DNA of 48,225 nt from Neobacillus muris (GTDB lineage: Bacteria > Bacillota > Bacilli > Bacillales > Cytobacillaceae). Where the stretch lies: assembly GCF_943193175.1 (NCBI RefSeq), contig NZ_CALPDF010000037.1, forward strand, positions 1 to 48,225, in the 5' to 3' direction. The position numbers and the translations under genes are program-made. The notes under the pieces are model-generated. The model was not told the DNA's origin. It saw only the letters and a list, made by a program, of their open reading frames with translations, and made no database searches. Position 1 is the first letter of the stretch. Every line of letters begins with the position of its first letter. Below are positions 23,433 to 33,780 of this stretch, piece by piece.

Positions 23433-26400
23433 ATCGTTATCAAGTTTTAAGACATGGGACCCATCGAAGAAAAATAAATACTTGTCTGTCAAAGGCCGTT
23501 TCCATATCTGTTCAATTGCTCTTGCATATAAATGAACCTGCAGCTGATATCTTTCCACAAGGATTGGTTTTGCCTGTTCAAATCCGCCTTTATAGCGGCC
23601 GGTAATTCCATCTGATTTATAATCAATAAGAATGAGTCCTGTTTCGTCCTCGAGGATACAGTCAATGATTCCTTGGATAAATATCCGTTCTGTTAAGTCA
23701 GTCCAATCCGGATAGACCTCATGAGCTGGAAGCGACAGAGTAAATGGGACTTCCCGATGTACCGCTTTTGCCTGGTAAAATTTTTGCCCCAGTTCTGTTT
23801 CAAAAAATTTCACAATCAATGAAATATCGACCATCTCTGCTTGTTCCTGCGTTAACAATTCGTTTGCTGCCATCCAAGCCACCTGCTCTTTGATCGACTC
23901 TTCTGTTACAGTCTTTGACAAATCAACATGCTGCATCACCATATGCATAGCTGTGCCGCGCTCAGCAGGACTCAATGACTTTTCCTGCATAAACTTTGGC
24001 CGTTTTAAGATTGGTTTACGGAATCGCTGGATGATATCAGTTCCGCTTTGTTCATCCATCACTTCCCGCTGCCGTTTCAATTCTGACACTGATTGCTTTG
24101 AACGATGGCTCGCTGCACTCATGAATGGGTATTGCCAAGAGAGTCTGGATCTGACTTCATCCTCATAGATGGAGGTAACGGGAACAGTCAGGCCTTTCTG
24201 GACATAGCCGAGATACCCCTCTCCTTCTGGCTCGCTAATCATCTCTTGCTTATTCATTTCTTCAGCATTCACAATAGTAATTTTCCATGAAGATGGATGC
24301 ATCAAGATTTCCTGCGGAATTTGCCCTTCCGTCTCTCTTAATTCCATGGCGTCTTGGTGGCGAATGAGGGAAGGGCCAATCCAATCCATATAACTTGCTG
24401 CAGATGCCCGCTTATAATCAGGCAGCAGCCAATCAGGATGGTCGGCAGTGTCCCTCCAGCTATCCACTTTTTTAGCAGCATCCTTTAACGAGGCCGTCAA
24501 ATAAAGCTTTTCCTTTGCTCTTGTCATCGCAACATACAGCACACGCATTTCCTCTGCCAGCATTTCCATTTTCTTTTTTCGTTTAAATGCCATCTGTGGC
24601 AAGGACGGATAAGTAACCCGCTTTTGTACATTTACGTACCTTGCAGCAAAGCCAAAATCCTTATCAAGCATGTAAGGCTTCTTCATATCTGTCATATTGA
24701 AGTTACGTGCCATTCCTGCCATAAACACAACTGGAAACTCAAGGCCTTTACTGCTATGGATAGTCATAATCCGAACGACATCCTCCTGCTCACCGAGTGT
24801 TTTTGCAGCTCCCAAGTCGTCCCCTCTATCGATCATCCGCTCAATAAAACGCAAAAACCGAAACAAACCGCGGAAGGATGTTTGTTCATACTGACGCGCC
24901 CGATCGTATAGCGCCCGTAAGTTTGCCTGACGCTGTTTCCCTCCAGGCAAACCTCCAACAAAGTCATAATATTGGGTATCACGAAATAACTGCCAAATAA
25001 GTTCAGATAGTGCCCCTTGCCGAGCCATCGACCGCCATTTTTTCAGCAAATCATGGAATTCTTTCACATGCACGTAAAAGCCTTCTGATTCTTGAGCAAT
25101 TTTATCCTTGCAAAAGGCAGTAACGGCCTCCCAAAACGAACCTCGCTTCTGGTAAATTCTTATTTTGGCCATTTCCTCTTCATTTAGTCCGACGATCGGC
25201 GATCGCAATACGGAAGCTAAAGGGATGTCTTGGAACGGATTATCAATTACCCGAAGCAGCGAAACCATGACAGCCACTTCTGTCGCTTCAAAATACCCTG
25301 TCGATAATTCCGCGTAAATTGGGATTCCTTGCTGCTTAAATTCTTCCATAATAGCAGGGGCCCACGTCATGGACCTTAGCAAAATAACGAAATCTCGATA
25401 CATAATCGGACGGGCAGTTTTCGTCTTTGTACTGTAAACAGGGGAACCCTGTGCAATCAATTCTTTGATTTTCGCTGCGATGACCCTCGCCTCTAACTGA
25501 GATTGTTCTAGGTCTGCCTTGTCAAATTCGTCTTGTGTCCTCTCCAAATCTGATTCTGTTTCTTGGGAGGATTCAGCTGACGCCTCCGTCGATTGGTCGA
25601 CCAAGATTACCTCAACAGGAAAGGATTCCTCCTCTGGATAAGGAGCGCCATTTCTCAACTCGGCCGCTTCGTCGTATACTATTTCACCGACCATCACACC
25701 CATTATTTGTTTAAATAAATAATTGGCGGCATCGAGTACCTCTTTGCGGCTTCGAAAATTGCGGGCTAAATCAATCCTTAATCCGGATTCGCTGCCATCA
25801 GAAGTAAACCGGTTATATTTATCTAGGAAAAGATTGGGCTCCGCGAGGCGGAAACGATAAATCGACTGCTTTACATCCCCAACCATAAATAAATTTCCGG
25901 CCTGTTCTTCTTCTTTAGCAACAAGCTTTAAAATGGTTTCTTGCACCATATTAGTATCCTGGTACTCATCCACAAAAACCTCTTTAAAATGGCGCCGGTA
26001 AGATTCCGCTGCTTCCGATGGAGAAAAGACACCGTTTTGATCAATTTCTCCCGTCATAATTTCCAAACAAAAATGCTCTAAATCTGCATAATCAACGATC
26101 CCTTTTTCCCGTTTCACTTGCTGGAATCGGGCAGAAAACTTATGAACAAGCTCCGCTAACGTTTGAACGAATGGGTGCATTTCCTCCATATCACGAAGAA
26201 AGTTCTCCGGCTTTTGGGAAAACAGCTCATCTTTAAGGTCTTGAATCTTCTTCTTTGCTTTTTCACGCAGCTTTTGCGCTTTTTCTGTCAATTCTTTATC
26301 ATATTGATCTCCTTTTACCTGTTTTGCTCTTGAGAAAGACCAAGTTTGCATCGCCCGATAGAGAGATTCCCAAGAATCTTGTTTGGCCATCATAAGGGTT

Positions 26401-27209
26401 TGAATCCCTTTTAGGTCATCCTCCAAATTCTCTGCTCTTGGTGCTGGACCATTGGGAAGTTTTGCCAGTTTTAAAGCTTGGTTCAGCAGTTCCTGCGCCG
26501 ATTGGAATTGGAGGTCAATATCCAATAGCAATGCCTGAATAAAAGGCAGCTCTTCCAACTGTATATCTCGATTAACATCGTACATAGAAACAATAGTTTG
26601 CAAATATTGCTCAGGCATTGGATTAGAACGGGCAAAGTCATATACATTTTGAATAATTTCCTGTAGGGCCGCATCACTCCGGTCGTTCGTAAAGGCATCT
26701 ACTAATTGGTAAAATCTTTCATTATCCGTTTTGCCATATTCCTCTTCAAATAGTTCATCGATTACTTCATCCCTAATTAATTGTGTTTCTGTTTGATCAG
26801 CAATGCGAAAGTTTGGGTCTATGTCAATTAAGTAATAATACTTTCGGATGACTTCCATGCAGAAGGCATGAAGCGTTGAAATAGAAGCTTTATTTAACAA
26901 ACTAAGCTGTTTTCTCAAATGCCTGGATGCTGGATTTTGATTAATGGCTTTTTCTAATGCTTCACCGATTCGATGGCGCATCTCCGCTGCTGATGCATTA
27001 GTAAAGGTTACAATTAACAATTCATCCACATTGATTGGATCGTGTTCCGAAAGGACTTTTTGAATGATTCTTTCCACCAATACAGCGGTTTTGCCTGAGC
27101 CCGCCGCAGCGGCTACTAAAATATCTTTATTGCTTGCCATAATTGCCTTCCATTGATCGTCTGTCCATGTGGCATCCTTCGGTTTAGCCGGCAAGGCCCA
27201 ATTACTCAT
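23430..27209 (-). CDS. addA: AddA helicase-nuclease subunit
   Basis: AddA is the 1259-residue motor and nuclease subunit of AddAB, which resects double-strand breaks for RecA. Motif I AAAGSGKT is at 34-41. The other UvrD-type motifs follow in order: VDEYQDTN, LARNFRSR, MTIHSSKGLEFPVVF and YVAMTRAKEKLYL. The C-terminal RecB-type nuclease shows LILIDYKSDGI near 1200. Length is usual for Bacillus. The ATG follows GGAGGAG. It overlaps the end of addB by eight bases. In B. subtilis sbcD and sbcC follow addA; here addA instead runs straight into gerPF from the other side. Confidence 0.97.
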   Translation of the reverse strand: MSNWALPAKPKDATWTDDQWKAIMASNKDILVAAAAGSGKTAVLVERIIQKVLSEHDPINVDELLIVTFTNASAAEMRHRIGEALEKAINQNPASRHLRKQLSLLNKASISTLHAFCMEVIRKYYYLIDIDPNFRIADQTETQLIRDEVIDELFEEEYGKTDNERFYQLVDAFTNDRSDAALQEIIQNVYDFARSNPMPEQYLQTIVSMYDVNRDIQLEELPFIQALLLDIDLQFQSAQELLNQALKLAKLPNGPAPRAENLEDDLKGIQTLMMAKQDSWESLYRAMQTWSFSRAKQVKGDQYDKELTEKAQKLREKAKKKIQDLKDELFSQKPENFLRDMEEMHPFVQTLAELVHKFSARFQQVKREKGIVDYADLEHFCLEIMTGEIDQNGVFSPSEAAESYRRHFKEVFVDEYQDTNMVQETILKLVAKEEEQAGNLFMVGDVKQSIYRFRLAEPNLFLDKYNRFTSDGSESGLRIDLARNFRSRKEVLDAANYLFKQIMGVMVGEIVYDEAAELRNGAPYPEEESFPVEVILVDQSTEASAESSQETESDLERTQDEFDKADLEQSQLEARVIAAKIKELIAQGSPVYSTKTKTARPIMYRDFVILLRSMTWAPAIMEEFKQQGIPIYAELSTGYFEATEVAVMVSLLRVIDNPFQDIPLASVLRSPIVGLNEEEMAKIRIYQKRGSFWEAVTAFCKDKIAQESEGFYVHVKEFHDLLKKWRSMARQGALSELIWQLFRDTQYYDFVGGLPGGKQRQANLRALYDRARQYEQTSFRGLFRFLRFIERMIDRGDDLGAAKTLGEQEDVVRIMTIHSSKGLEFPVVFMAGMARNFNMTDMKKPYMLDKDFGFAARYVNVQKRVTYPSLPQMAFKRKKKMEMLAEEMRVLYVAMTRAKEKLYLTASLKDAAKKVDSWRDTADHPDWLLPDYKRASAASYMDWIGPSLIRHQDAMELRETEGQIPQEILMHPSSWKITIVNAEEMNKQEMISEPEGEGYLGYVQKGLTVPVTSIYEDEVRSRLSWQYPFMSAASHRSKQSVSELKRQREVMDEQSGTDIIQRFRKPILKRPKFMQEKSLSPAERGTAMHMVMQHVDLSKTVTEESIKEQVAWMAANELLTQEQAEMVDISLIVKFFETELGQKFYQAKAVHREVPFTLSLPAHEVYPDWTDLTERIFIQGIIDCILEDETGLILIDYKSDGITGRYKGGFEQAKPILVERYQLQVHLYARAIEQIWKRPLTDKYLFFFDGSHVLKLDND

Positions 27210-30200
27210 GATTTTTCTCCTCCTCTCTGATAAGTTCTAAAACATCATCCTTTGAATAAGGAGCTAGAACTCGGAAGCGGTTAGCTTCCAGGGATTCGTC
27301 GAATTGACATACGGATTTAAAACTGCAAAATGTGCAAGGGATTTTATCCTTTAACTTATAGGGAGCGATATCATTCTGCCCGCCCAATATGTTTTCCCCT
27401 GCTTTCTGGTAAAGGTTTCGCACATAGCTCTTTAACTGGTCAAACTCTTCCATGCTGGCAACCTTTGAATTTTTCGTCAACTGGCCATCTTTTTTAATTC
27501 CAGCTGCGATAATCTGTGAATTTCCTGATTCGAGCGTTTGGTCCATTAGCCTGACTACATTAGGATCTCCTAACACCAAACCGTTCATTTTAAACTTTTT
27601 CATCATTTCGTTTTCAATCTCTTCTATTTCCAGCATTTTTGATGACTGGATAAACGGGTTATGGACATGAAAGTACAAAACACCTGCCGGGCTGGCCTTT
27701 ATATCAGCCAACTTGTCAGAATGGGTGATGACAATGTCAAGATAGGTCAGCATTTGCAGGGCCAAACCATAGTACACTTCTGTTAAATTAACATCCTTTT
27801 CACTTGATTTATAATCAATTACTCTTAAAAAGACACCCTCATCGTCTTGCTTGGCCTGGTCAACTCGGTCGATTCTGCCGGCCAATTCCATCCGCTTGCC
27901 ATTTTTCAAGGAAAAAGACAGCGGCGGCAGGTCTCCATTCGGTCCAAACCCTAATTCTAAGCCAATAGGAGAAAATCCGCTTACTCTTGCATGCTCACTT
28001 AAAACAAGTGAAGCCCGCGTGATGATCTGCTCTAATTTCCGTTTGATGTAATGATGCCGCTGTGAACTGAGCAATATTTCATTCTGGAGCTTAGGGGCCA
28101 ATGTGTTAACAGCCGCTTTCGACAGCTCCTCACATTGCTGTTTGGACAGCCTTGCCCAAGATAATTTTTGTTCGTTCACTGTTTCTGATATTTGCTTAAG
28201 AGCTGCATGAAACAGTTCCCCAATATCCGGGGCTTCCAAGCGGAATACTTGCCGCTCTCTTAGCTTTAGTCCATGCTGGGCGAAATGAGAAAATGCACAG
28301 GCATGAAACAGCTCCATCCTCGACACACTGGCTTGTATCGTCTCGCCATATAAGGCATCTGCTGTTGATTTTGACAGCCTGACTGCTTGATTGGTATAGA
28401 ACAGGCTAGAAAACACCTTCTGCGCTGCAGCTTGTCCACGGCTGTTCATGTAATAGTTATAAACATCCCACCACAAATCAGGTATTGGATAATTTCGTTT
28501 CTTCCATTGCAGCTGAGAAGTAAGATAAGCTAACGTCACACCGAAATTAGAAACAAAGTCTAACTGGCCGGCTTCTGGAAGGTCAGCAGGGTCCAAAACA
28601 AACAGCCGCTCTCTGACATCTTGGAACATATCTTTTATTCTTTTAATATACGAAGATGGCATCAAGGCTTTTCCTTCATTATTTGCGAGCGGGTAACTAA
28701 TATAGAGCTTTTCTGTAGGCGCAGTAAAGGCTTGGTATGCAAGAAAATTTTCATCTAACAAACGGATCCTGCTGCTTGGAGCCACCTGTATCCCTGCCGC
28801 GAGCAGCACTTCCCTATCTTCGTCTGCAAGGATTCCCTCATCTGTCATTTTGGCAGGCAGTACACCCTCATTAACGCCTGCAACGAACACAGCCCTGATC
28901 GATTTAAGACGTGATTTCTCCAAATCACCAATCAAAACCTGATCAAGTGCTGGCGGAATCAGTGAAAAATGCAAGGACTCAAGGCCCGCCTCCAAAATCG
29001 AAACAAAAGCTGTTAATGAAACAGGCTCTTCTCCTAAAATTTCTACGTACTGATCGAGCAAATCGATGACAGCATTCCATACCTGCTCATGTTCTCTTGC
29101 TTTAACAAGTCTTCCTTCTTGCTCCGCTGCGATTTTCCAGCTTTCCAGTTTAGCGGGAATATCTAATTCTTCTAAAAATAAATAAACAGCTTCGCAAAGT
29201 TTACGTCCATTGTCTGCCTTTTTCAACCGTCTGGATAGCCGAAGCAATGGAGCTGTAACCATCAGTTTTAACTCATTCAATTCTTGTTCTATTTGTTTTT
29301 CAGATTCTGTTTGGATAGTTGTCCCCAGTTCCAATCCTCTTATTCTGCGATAAACCCAACGGTCTTTACTTGTCCACTTGCTGCCGTTAATTCCATATGC
29401 CAAACAATAGTTTTCAAGCCTGTCCATTTTTTCCCGCATGGTATCCGGCTTCTCATGAAGGGGATAGATTAATTCCGTTTTGATCACTCGAAACACCGGC
29501 TCATAGCGCCAGTAAGATTGAATGACTTCTAGACTGGATCGGATGAGTTCAATTAACGGATGATTAAGCATCGTCCTCTTTTGATCAATAAAATATGGAA
29601 TTTCATAATCTTCAAAAATAGGCTCAAGTATCTCATGATAATCTCCCCCATTTCGGACCAACAAAGCTATATCTCGATATCGGTAGCCTTTCGTTCTGAC
29701 GAGTTCCCGGATTTCACGGGCAATTCCTTCCATTTCAGCCCGCCGATTCACCGCCTGGCAAATTTCAATCTTCGTTTTTCCCTGGAACGATACAGACGGG
29801 CGTGAATCAAAATGGCTTTCTAAATGACCTAATGAACGATCGGCCCATTTTTTTGACTGGTTTAAAATAATTGGCTGTTCCCATTCAACTCCTGCTGCTT
29901 CAGCGAGATGATAAATCGTAAAACAGGCCTCTTTCGATGCACGAAACAAATCAAGTTCATCCGGAGGAGAATCCAGTGCTAAGGATTCCGCCGTCAGCGC
30001 AATCGAAACACGCTTACACTGCTTCATTAACTCTTGGATCACCTGATATTCCTGCTGTGAAAAACGATGGAAACCATCTATATAAATTTCCGCTTCTCTT
30101 AAATACCTGGAGGCGGAAATCTTTTCTGATAATAAGCGGAAATAATCTTCCGAATCAATATATTTTCCAAAGATTTCATCTTCGAATCTTTTATAAATTA

Positions 30201-30699
30201 TTTCTAGATCGGCCAGTTTATCATGTAATGCCTTCGCATCAAAAGTGCTTTCTGATTCGAAAGATTTTAAACCGTGCATAAGATCTTCTGGATTAACATT
30301 GTATCGTTTTAATTCAATGATCATTTGCTCTACTTGCTGGATAAAACCGGTTTTATCTGCTGCCCGTTGAAAGAGCGTTAAACGATCTTTTTGTTCATGG
30401 ATTATTTTACGGATTAACATATTCATTCCAACACTGCTTAAATGCATACGGCTAATTCCGCCTGTCTCCTGAAGAATCCGCCAAGCCAGCCGTGAAAAAC
30501 TAAAGACTTCCGCCCGAATCATGCCGCCAATCTTCGGGTCGGTTACCAATTCATATTCAGACATAAACGTCATCTGTTCTGGAACAATATAAATAACCGG
30601 GAACCCTTCTGGATTTTCAATTAGCCTGCTGCGAATTTCGTCGAGGAACATAGCCGACTTACCGCTTCCCGACCTTCCAACTACGATTCTTAATGACAT
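27202..30699 (-). CDS. addB: AddB helicase-like/nuclease subunit
   Basis: The 1165-residue AddB partner of AddA. The N-terminal nucleotide motif GRSGSGKS is at 8-15, the helicase-like fold follows, and the C-terminal nuclease has LRVIDYKSSEK near 1000. The iron-sulfur cluster staple is kept: a Cys in FHACAFSHFA near 800, then CTFC and a further Cys (CTFCSFKSVC) near the C-terminus. The start is put at ATG 30699 (MSLRIVVGRSG) because the family begins there; GGAG lies 13 bases upstream, a longer gap than usual. First gene of the addBA operon. Confidence 0.95.
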   Translation of the reverse strand: MSLRIVVGRSGSGKSAMFLDEIRSRLIENPEGFPVIYIVPEQMTFMSEYELVTDPKIGGMIRAEVFSFSRLAWRILQETGGISRMHLSSVGMNMLIRKIIHEQKDRLTLFQRAADKTGFIQQVEQMIIELKRYNVNPEDLMHGLKSFESESTFDAKALHDKLADLEIIYKRFEDEIFGKYIDSEDYFRLLSEKISASRYLREAEIYIDGFHRFSQQEYQVIQELMKQCKRVSIALTAESLALDSPPDELDLFRASKEACFTIYHLAEAAGVEWEQPIILNQSKKWADRSLGHLESHFDSRPSVSFQGKTKIEICQAVNRRAEMEGIAREIRELVRTKGYRYRDIALLVRNGGDYHEILEPIFEDYEIPYFIDQKRTMLNHPLIELIRSSLEVIQSYWRYEPVFRVIKTELIYPLHEKPDTMREKMDRLENYCLAYGINGSKWTSKDRWVYRRIRGLELGTTIQTESEKQIEQELNELKLMVTAPLLRLSRRLKKADNGRKLCEAVYLFLEELDIPAKLESWKIAAEQEGRLVKAREHEQVWNAVIDLLDQYVEILGEEPVSLTAFVSILEAGLESLHFSLIPPALDQVLIGDLEKSRLKSIRAVFVAGVNEGVLPAKMTDEGILADEDREVLLAAGIQVAPSSRIRLLDENFLAYQAFTAPTEKLYISYPLANNEGKALMPSSYIKRIKDMFQDVRERLFVLDPADLPEAGQLDFVSNFGVTLAYLTSQLQWKKRNYPIPDLWWDVYNYYMNSRGQAAAQKVFSSLFYTNQAVRLSKSTADALYGETIQASVSRMELFHACAFSHFAQHGLKLRERQVFRLEAPDIGELFHAALKQISETVNEQKLSWARLSKQQCEELSKAAVNTLAPKLQNEILLSSQRHHYIKRKLEQIITRASLVLSEHARVSGFSPIGLELGFGPNGDLPPLSFSLKNGKRMELAGRIDRVDQAKQDDEGVFLRVIDYKSSEKDVNLTEVYYGLALQMLTYLDIVITHSDKLADIKASPAGVLYFHVHNPFIQSSKMLEIEEIENEMMKKFKMNGLVLGDPNVVRLMDQTLESGNSQIIAAGIKKDGQLTKNSKVASMEEFDQLKSYVRNLYQKAGENILGGQNDIAPYKLKDKIPCTFCSFKSVCQFDESLEANRFRVLAPYSKDDVLELIREEEKNHE

Positions 30700-30904
30700 A
30701 TCGGATATCGCACTCCTTTTTCCAAAACTCTGTAACACTCATTTTATCATAAAATAGGCACAAACGTTTGGAAGCCAAAAGGATGTTTAAAACCAAAAAT
30801 GGTAAATCTTATTTTTACATAAAGGTTGTGTTCATGATCGATTTCCCTCTAAACATCCGCTGATTGGAGTGTCATTCAACAGGCAAGTTCAACTATTGGA
30901 GAAA

Positions 30905-30931
30905 TAAAAAAACACGATCTAATTATCGTGC
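30905..30931 (-). terminator. Intrinsic terminator of the signal peptidase operon
   Basis: On the minus strand CACGAT and ATCGTG around AATTAG lead into TTTTTTTATTT, 16 bases past the stop codon at 30947. Confidence 0.82.
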
Positions 30932-30946
30932 TTCAATAGAATTCCA

Positions 30947-31501
30947 TTAAAAGTGTATATCCATTTCGTTTAATGGCCAGTAACGGAGGTCGACTTTTCC
31001 TACCACTTGGTTCACCGAAATAAACCCGAAATGCCGGCTGTCCCAGCTGCCTAAACGATTATCGCCGAGCACGAATAGCTTTCCTTCAGGAACCGTATTC
31101 TCCCCGGTAATTTCCTGTAAACTGAAATCTCCTGTAATATTCACCCCGGGTGTTTTTTCCTTGTAAACTTTCAAAAAAGGTTCTTCATATTTATGGTCAT
31201 TTACATATAGCTGGTCGTTACGATATTCTATCTTATCCCCCGGCAATCCAATAATCCGTTTGACAAAATCCTCTTTTTCATTCGCATGGAACACAATAAC
31301 ATCGAAGCGATTCAAATCACCGGACTGGTATCCCAGCTTATTCACAACCAGTTTATTTCCATCCTCAAGAGTTGGCATCATGGACTCACCCTCAACAACA
31401 TAATTGGAAAAGAAAAATGCACGAATAAAGATAAAAATGATAATGCCAATAACAAAAGCCTTCAACCATTCCATTCCTTCCCGTTTCCATTCACTTTTCA
31501 T
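30947..31501 (-). CDS. sipV: Type I signal peptidase (SipV/LepB type)
   Basis: A 184-residue membrane-anchored peptidase that removes signal peptides from exported proteins. One N-terminal helix (about 14-33) precedes the catalytic domain. Ser40 is in GESMMPTL, Lys81 in DFVKRIIGLPGD, and LGDNRLGSWDSRHFG is the last conserved box. The gene overlaps the yhjE stop by four bases (ATGA). The yhjE-sipV-addB order is that of B. subtilis, which supports the SipV assignment over other Sip paralogues. Confidence 0.92.
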   Translation of the reverse strand: MKSEWKREGMEWLKAFVIGIIIFIFIRAFFFSNYVVEGESMMPTLEDGNKLVVNKLGYQSGDLNRFDVIVFHANEKEDFVKRIIGLPGDKIEYRNDQLYVNDHKYEEPFLKVYKEKTPGVNITGDFSLQEITGENTVPEGKLFVLGDNRLGSWDSRHFGFISVNQVVGKVDLRYWPLNEMDIHF

Positions 31502-32157
31502 TGAATCCCCCTCCGTTTTTTTGGCTTATCCATTCTATCTCTTGATCCATTATCGGCATTTTCTACGCCTTTATTCAATCTTACTTCGATTCTTTTTCCA
31601 ACATACCAAAGAATAAAAATAATCCCCAGAACGATGGCCGTACGATAGGGCTGGGTTATTAACGAACGAAGGTCATAGCCTATAAAGCTCATAGTAAAAA
31701 TCATGACCATTTTGCCAATTACGACTGCAAGCATATATTGAGCGCCGCTAAGCTTGGAAAGACCTGCTACGATATTAACAATGGCCGATGGGGTAAAAGG
31801 AAAACAGAGAAGTAAAAAGAGAGGCCCAAAACCGTGCCGGTCCACCCAGTCCATTAGTTTCCTAACTTTTGGGTGCTTCGAAAAAAACACCAATAATCGC
31901 TTTTTCCCATATCTTCTAATAAGCGAAAACACCAGAAAGGCACCAACACACGCACCAAGCCATGAATATAAAAATCCAAGCCAAAGTCCAAAAGCATTTG
32001 CATTTGCCATTACAAACACTACAAGAGGAAGAAACGGCAGGAACGCTTCAAGAATGGTAAGCCCGATTCCCGGGAGCGGTCCCAGTGCTCGATATTCCTG
32101 TATGAGGTCCATAATATTATCTAGTGTAAACCAGGCTCTAATTACTTCCATATCCAT
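31498..32157 (-). CDS. yhjE: TVP38/TMEM64-family membrane protein YhjE
   Basis: A 219-residue DedA/TVP38-type membrane protein with about five hydrophobic helices. The family motif spans FLYSWLGACVGAFLVFSLIR with GKKRLL, and FPFTPSAIVNIVAGLS follows near 120-135. The C-terminal tail is basic. Family members move lipids or ions across the membrane, with the exact substrate here unknown. Its stop overlaps the sipV start, so the two are cotranscribed. The ATG follows GAAGGAG. Confidence 0.86.
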   Translation of the reverse strand: MDMEVIRAWFTLDNIMDLIQEYRALGPLPGIGLTILEAFLPFLPLVVFVMANANAFGLWLGFLYSWLGACVGAFLVFSLIRRYGKKRLLVFFSKHPKVRKLMDWVDRHGFGPLFLLLCFPFTPSAIVNIVAGLSKLSGAQYMLAVVIGKMVMIFTMSFIGYDLRSLITQPYRTAIVLGIIFILWYVGKRIEVRLNKGVENADNGSRDRMDKPKKRRGIQ

Positions 32158-32196
32158 CCGTTTTCTCCTTCTATCTTTTACCAGATTAACTATGAA

Positions 32197-33138
32197 TTAT
32201 TTTGTAATAAATTCGTGAAGGGCAGCTTTATTCTTTTGCAAATCTATATCTAAAACGGCTCCGTCTTTAGCCACTCTCTTCTCAGTAAAACTGTTGTCAA
32301 TTGGAATCCGCAATGTATCTACATTCCCCCGTTCATCCGAGAAGAAATCTTTTCCGATAAATAACATATCAGAAGTGTCCATATTCGTGTTGATAAATGG
32401 GCTGACCACACCAAGCAGCTTCGGGAGCTTGGCAACATTTTGAATGCTGACTAGCTGGTCTCCAATTGCTTTCACTGCCTTCTGCTGCCGTTCAACCCTT
32501 CCAAAATCGCCGATCGCATCATGCCGAAAGCGGACATAGCTTAGCATCTCTTCCCCATTTAATCTTTGCAGGCCTGGCTGCAATGGGACATCCACATACG
32601 CGCTCATTTTCTTTTCAACATTTATTTCCACACCATTTGGAAATGCTTCATCAATCAGCTGGACAAAGCCTTGAAAATCTACAATCGCATAGTATTGCAA
32701 ATCAATATCAAAGTTTTGTTTAATGGTCTTCCTTATTAGTTCAGGGCCGCCACGTGCAAAAGCTGAGTTTATTTTATGTTTGCCGTATCCGGGAATTTGT
32801 ACATAAGAATCCCGCATAATCGAAGTGAGTTTAAAAGTCCCTTTGTCTTCATTATAATGAGCAATCATGATCGTATCTGCCCGCGAAGGCTCATCTCCCC
32901 GGGCATCACTTCCCAGCAATAGGATATTGGTATCCCCATATTGATCCTTTTGGCCTTCAAATTTATAGTTCACTTTTGCTTCTTCCGGATCCTTATTGAT
33001 ATTTTTTAATGATTGGTTTACGCCTTGGTTATATTGGTAATAGGAATACCCAATAGCACCACCGACAAGCAATAAAAAGAAAATCAAAATAGATGCCCAT
33101 CTTCGCCGTTTCTTATTTCGATGTTTGTCCGCTCTCAT
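32197..33138 (-). CDS. LytR-CpsA-Psr (LCP) family cell-wall glycopolymer ligase
   Basis: A 313-residue LCP protein. These transfer wall teichoic acid or similar polymers onto peptidoglycan outside the cell. A basic N-terminal tail and one membrane helix (about 15-35) are followed by the extracellular domain: NILLLGSDARGDEPSRADTIMI near 70-90, MRDSYVQIPGYGKHKINSAFARGG near 107-130, and YVRFRHDAIGDFGRVERQQ near 205-222, which hold the polyprenyl-phosphate-binding Arg and Asp residues. AGGTGA lies six bases from the ATG at 33138. Which paralogue it corresponds to (TagT, TagU or TagV) cannot be decided here. Confidence 0.9.
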   Translation of the reverse strand: MRADKHRNKKRRRWASILIFFLLLVGGAIGYSYYQYNQGVNQSLKNINKDPEEAKVNYKFEGQKDQYGDTNILLLGSDARGDEPSRADTIMIAHYNEDKGTFKLTSIMRDSYVQIPGYGKHKINSAFARGGPELIRKTIKQNFDIDLQYYAIVDFQGFVQLIDEAFPNGVEINVEKKMSAYVDVPLQPGLQRLNGEEMLSYVRFRHDAIGDFGRVERQQKAVKAIGDQLVSIQNVAKLPKLLGVVSPFINTNMDTSDMLFIGKDFFSDERGNVDTLRIPIDNSFTEKRVAKDGAVLDIDLQKNKAALHEFITK

Positions 33139-33254
33139 TAAAATCACCTATTATGTATGTATTTTTTATCACTAAGTCTATTCTTAAATTCATTTTCCCC
33201 CAACAGATATCCTTCTATTAATAAAAACTTTCTCATGAAAATGATGAATTTTGC

Positions 33255-33284
33255 AATAAAAAAGCCTCGCTGTTTAGCGGGCTT
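33255..33284 (-). terminator. Terminator-like hairpin in the LCP gene leader
   Basis: On the minus strand AAGCCCGCT-AAAC-AGCGAGGCTT (one bulged base) is followed by TTTTATT. No minus-strand gene ends here; the next one downstream is the LCP gene at 33138. It could therefore be a leader attenuator, or end an unannotated minus-strand transcript. A GCCTC further upstream (33308 to 33304) could compete for the 3' arm. Confidence 0.5.
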
Positions 33285-33379
33285 CTTCACATACTTCTAT
33301 GTAGAGGCATTATTGCATTATTGAATGGTTTTTAGTAAAATAAAATAGGAACATTAGTTCGATTTTTAGAAAGGTGTGA

Positions 33380-33751
33380 ATGACAATGACCAGAATTCCA
33401 GAGTATGATCGGGACATGATGGAAAAAGCTATTTATTTGCCAATGGTTTTAACCATCCTAAATCGGGATCACTCCGTAGTGGATAAAGGTCCTTTCAAGC
33501 TAAAAAAACCTTATTTGGAATTAATTGAAGCGGTGATGAAGGATATTCAGGGTGAGTTATTCCAAGTCAAACAATACATGAAAAAGAATCAACTGCGGGT
33601 AACCGAAATAAAACGGGATGAAACCTTTACGATGTATATGTTTATTTACAAAGGATACGAAGAAAATCACAATTACTTTAATCCAAGAATCCGCAATAAA
33701 GTCCAAGAATTAATGCAGGCCTATTTATTAAAGGGGCGCCAATTGTCATGA
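33380..33751 (+). CDS. yhjD: YhjD-like hypothetical protein
   Basis: A 123-residue soluble protein with no signal peptide. It starts MTMTRIPEYDRDMMEKAIYLPMVLTILNRD and is rich in charged residues, mostly helical. Size and position near comK and yhjE match B. subtilis YhjD, of unknown function. AAAGGTG precedes the ATG at 33380. It stands alone, divergent from the LCP gene and convergent with comK. Confidence 0.75.
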   Translation: MTMTRIPEYDRDMMEKAIYLPMVLTILNRDHSVVDKGPFKLKKPYLELIEAVMKDIQGELFQVKQYMKKNQLRVTEIKRDETFTMYMFIYKGYEENHNYFNPRIRNKVQELMQAYLLKGRQLS

Positions 33752-33780
33752 GAATGTTATACAATCTATTTCAATAACCG

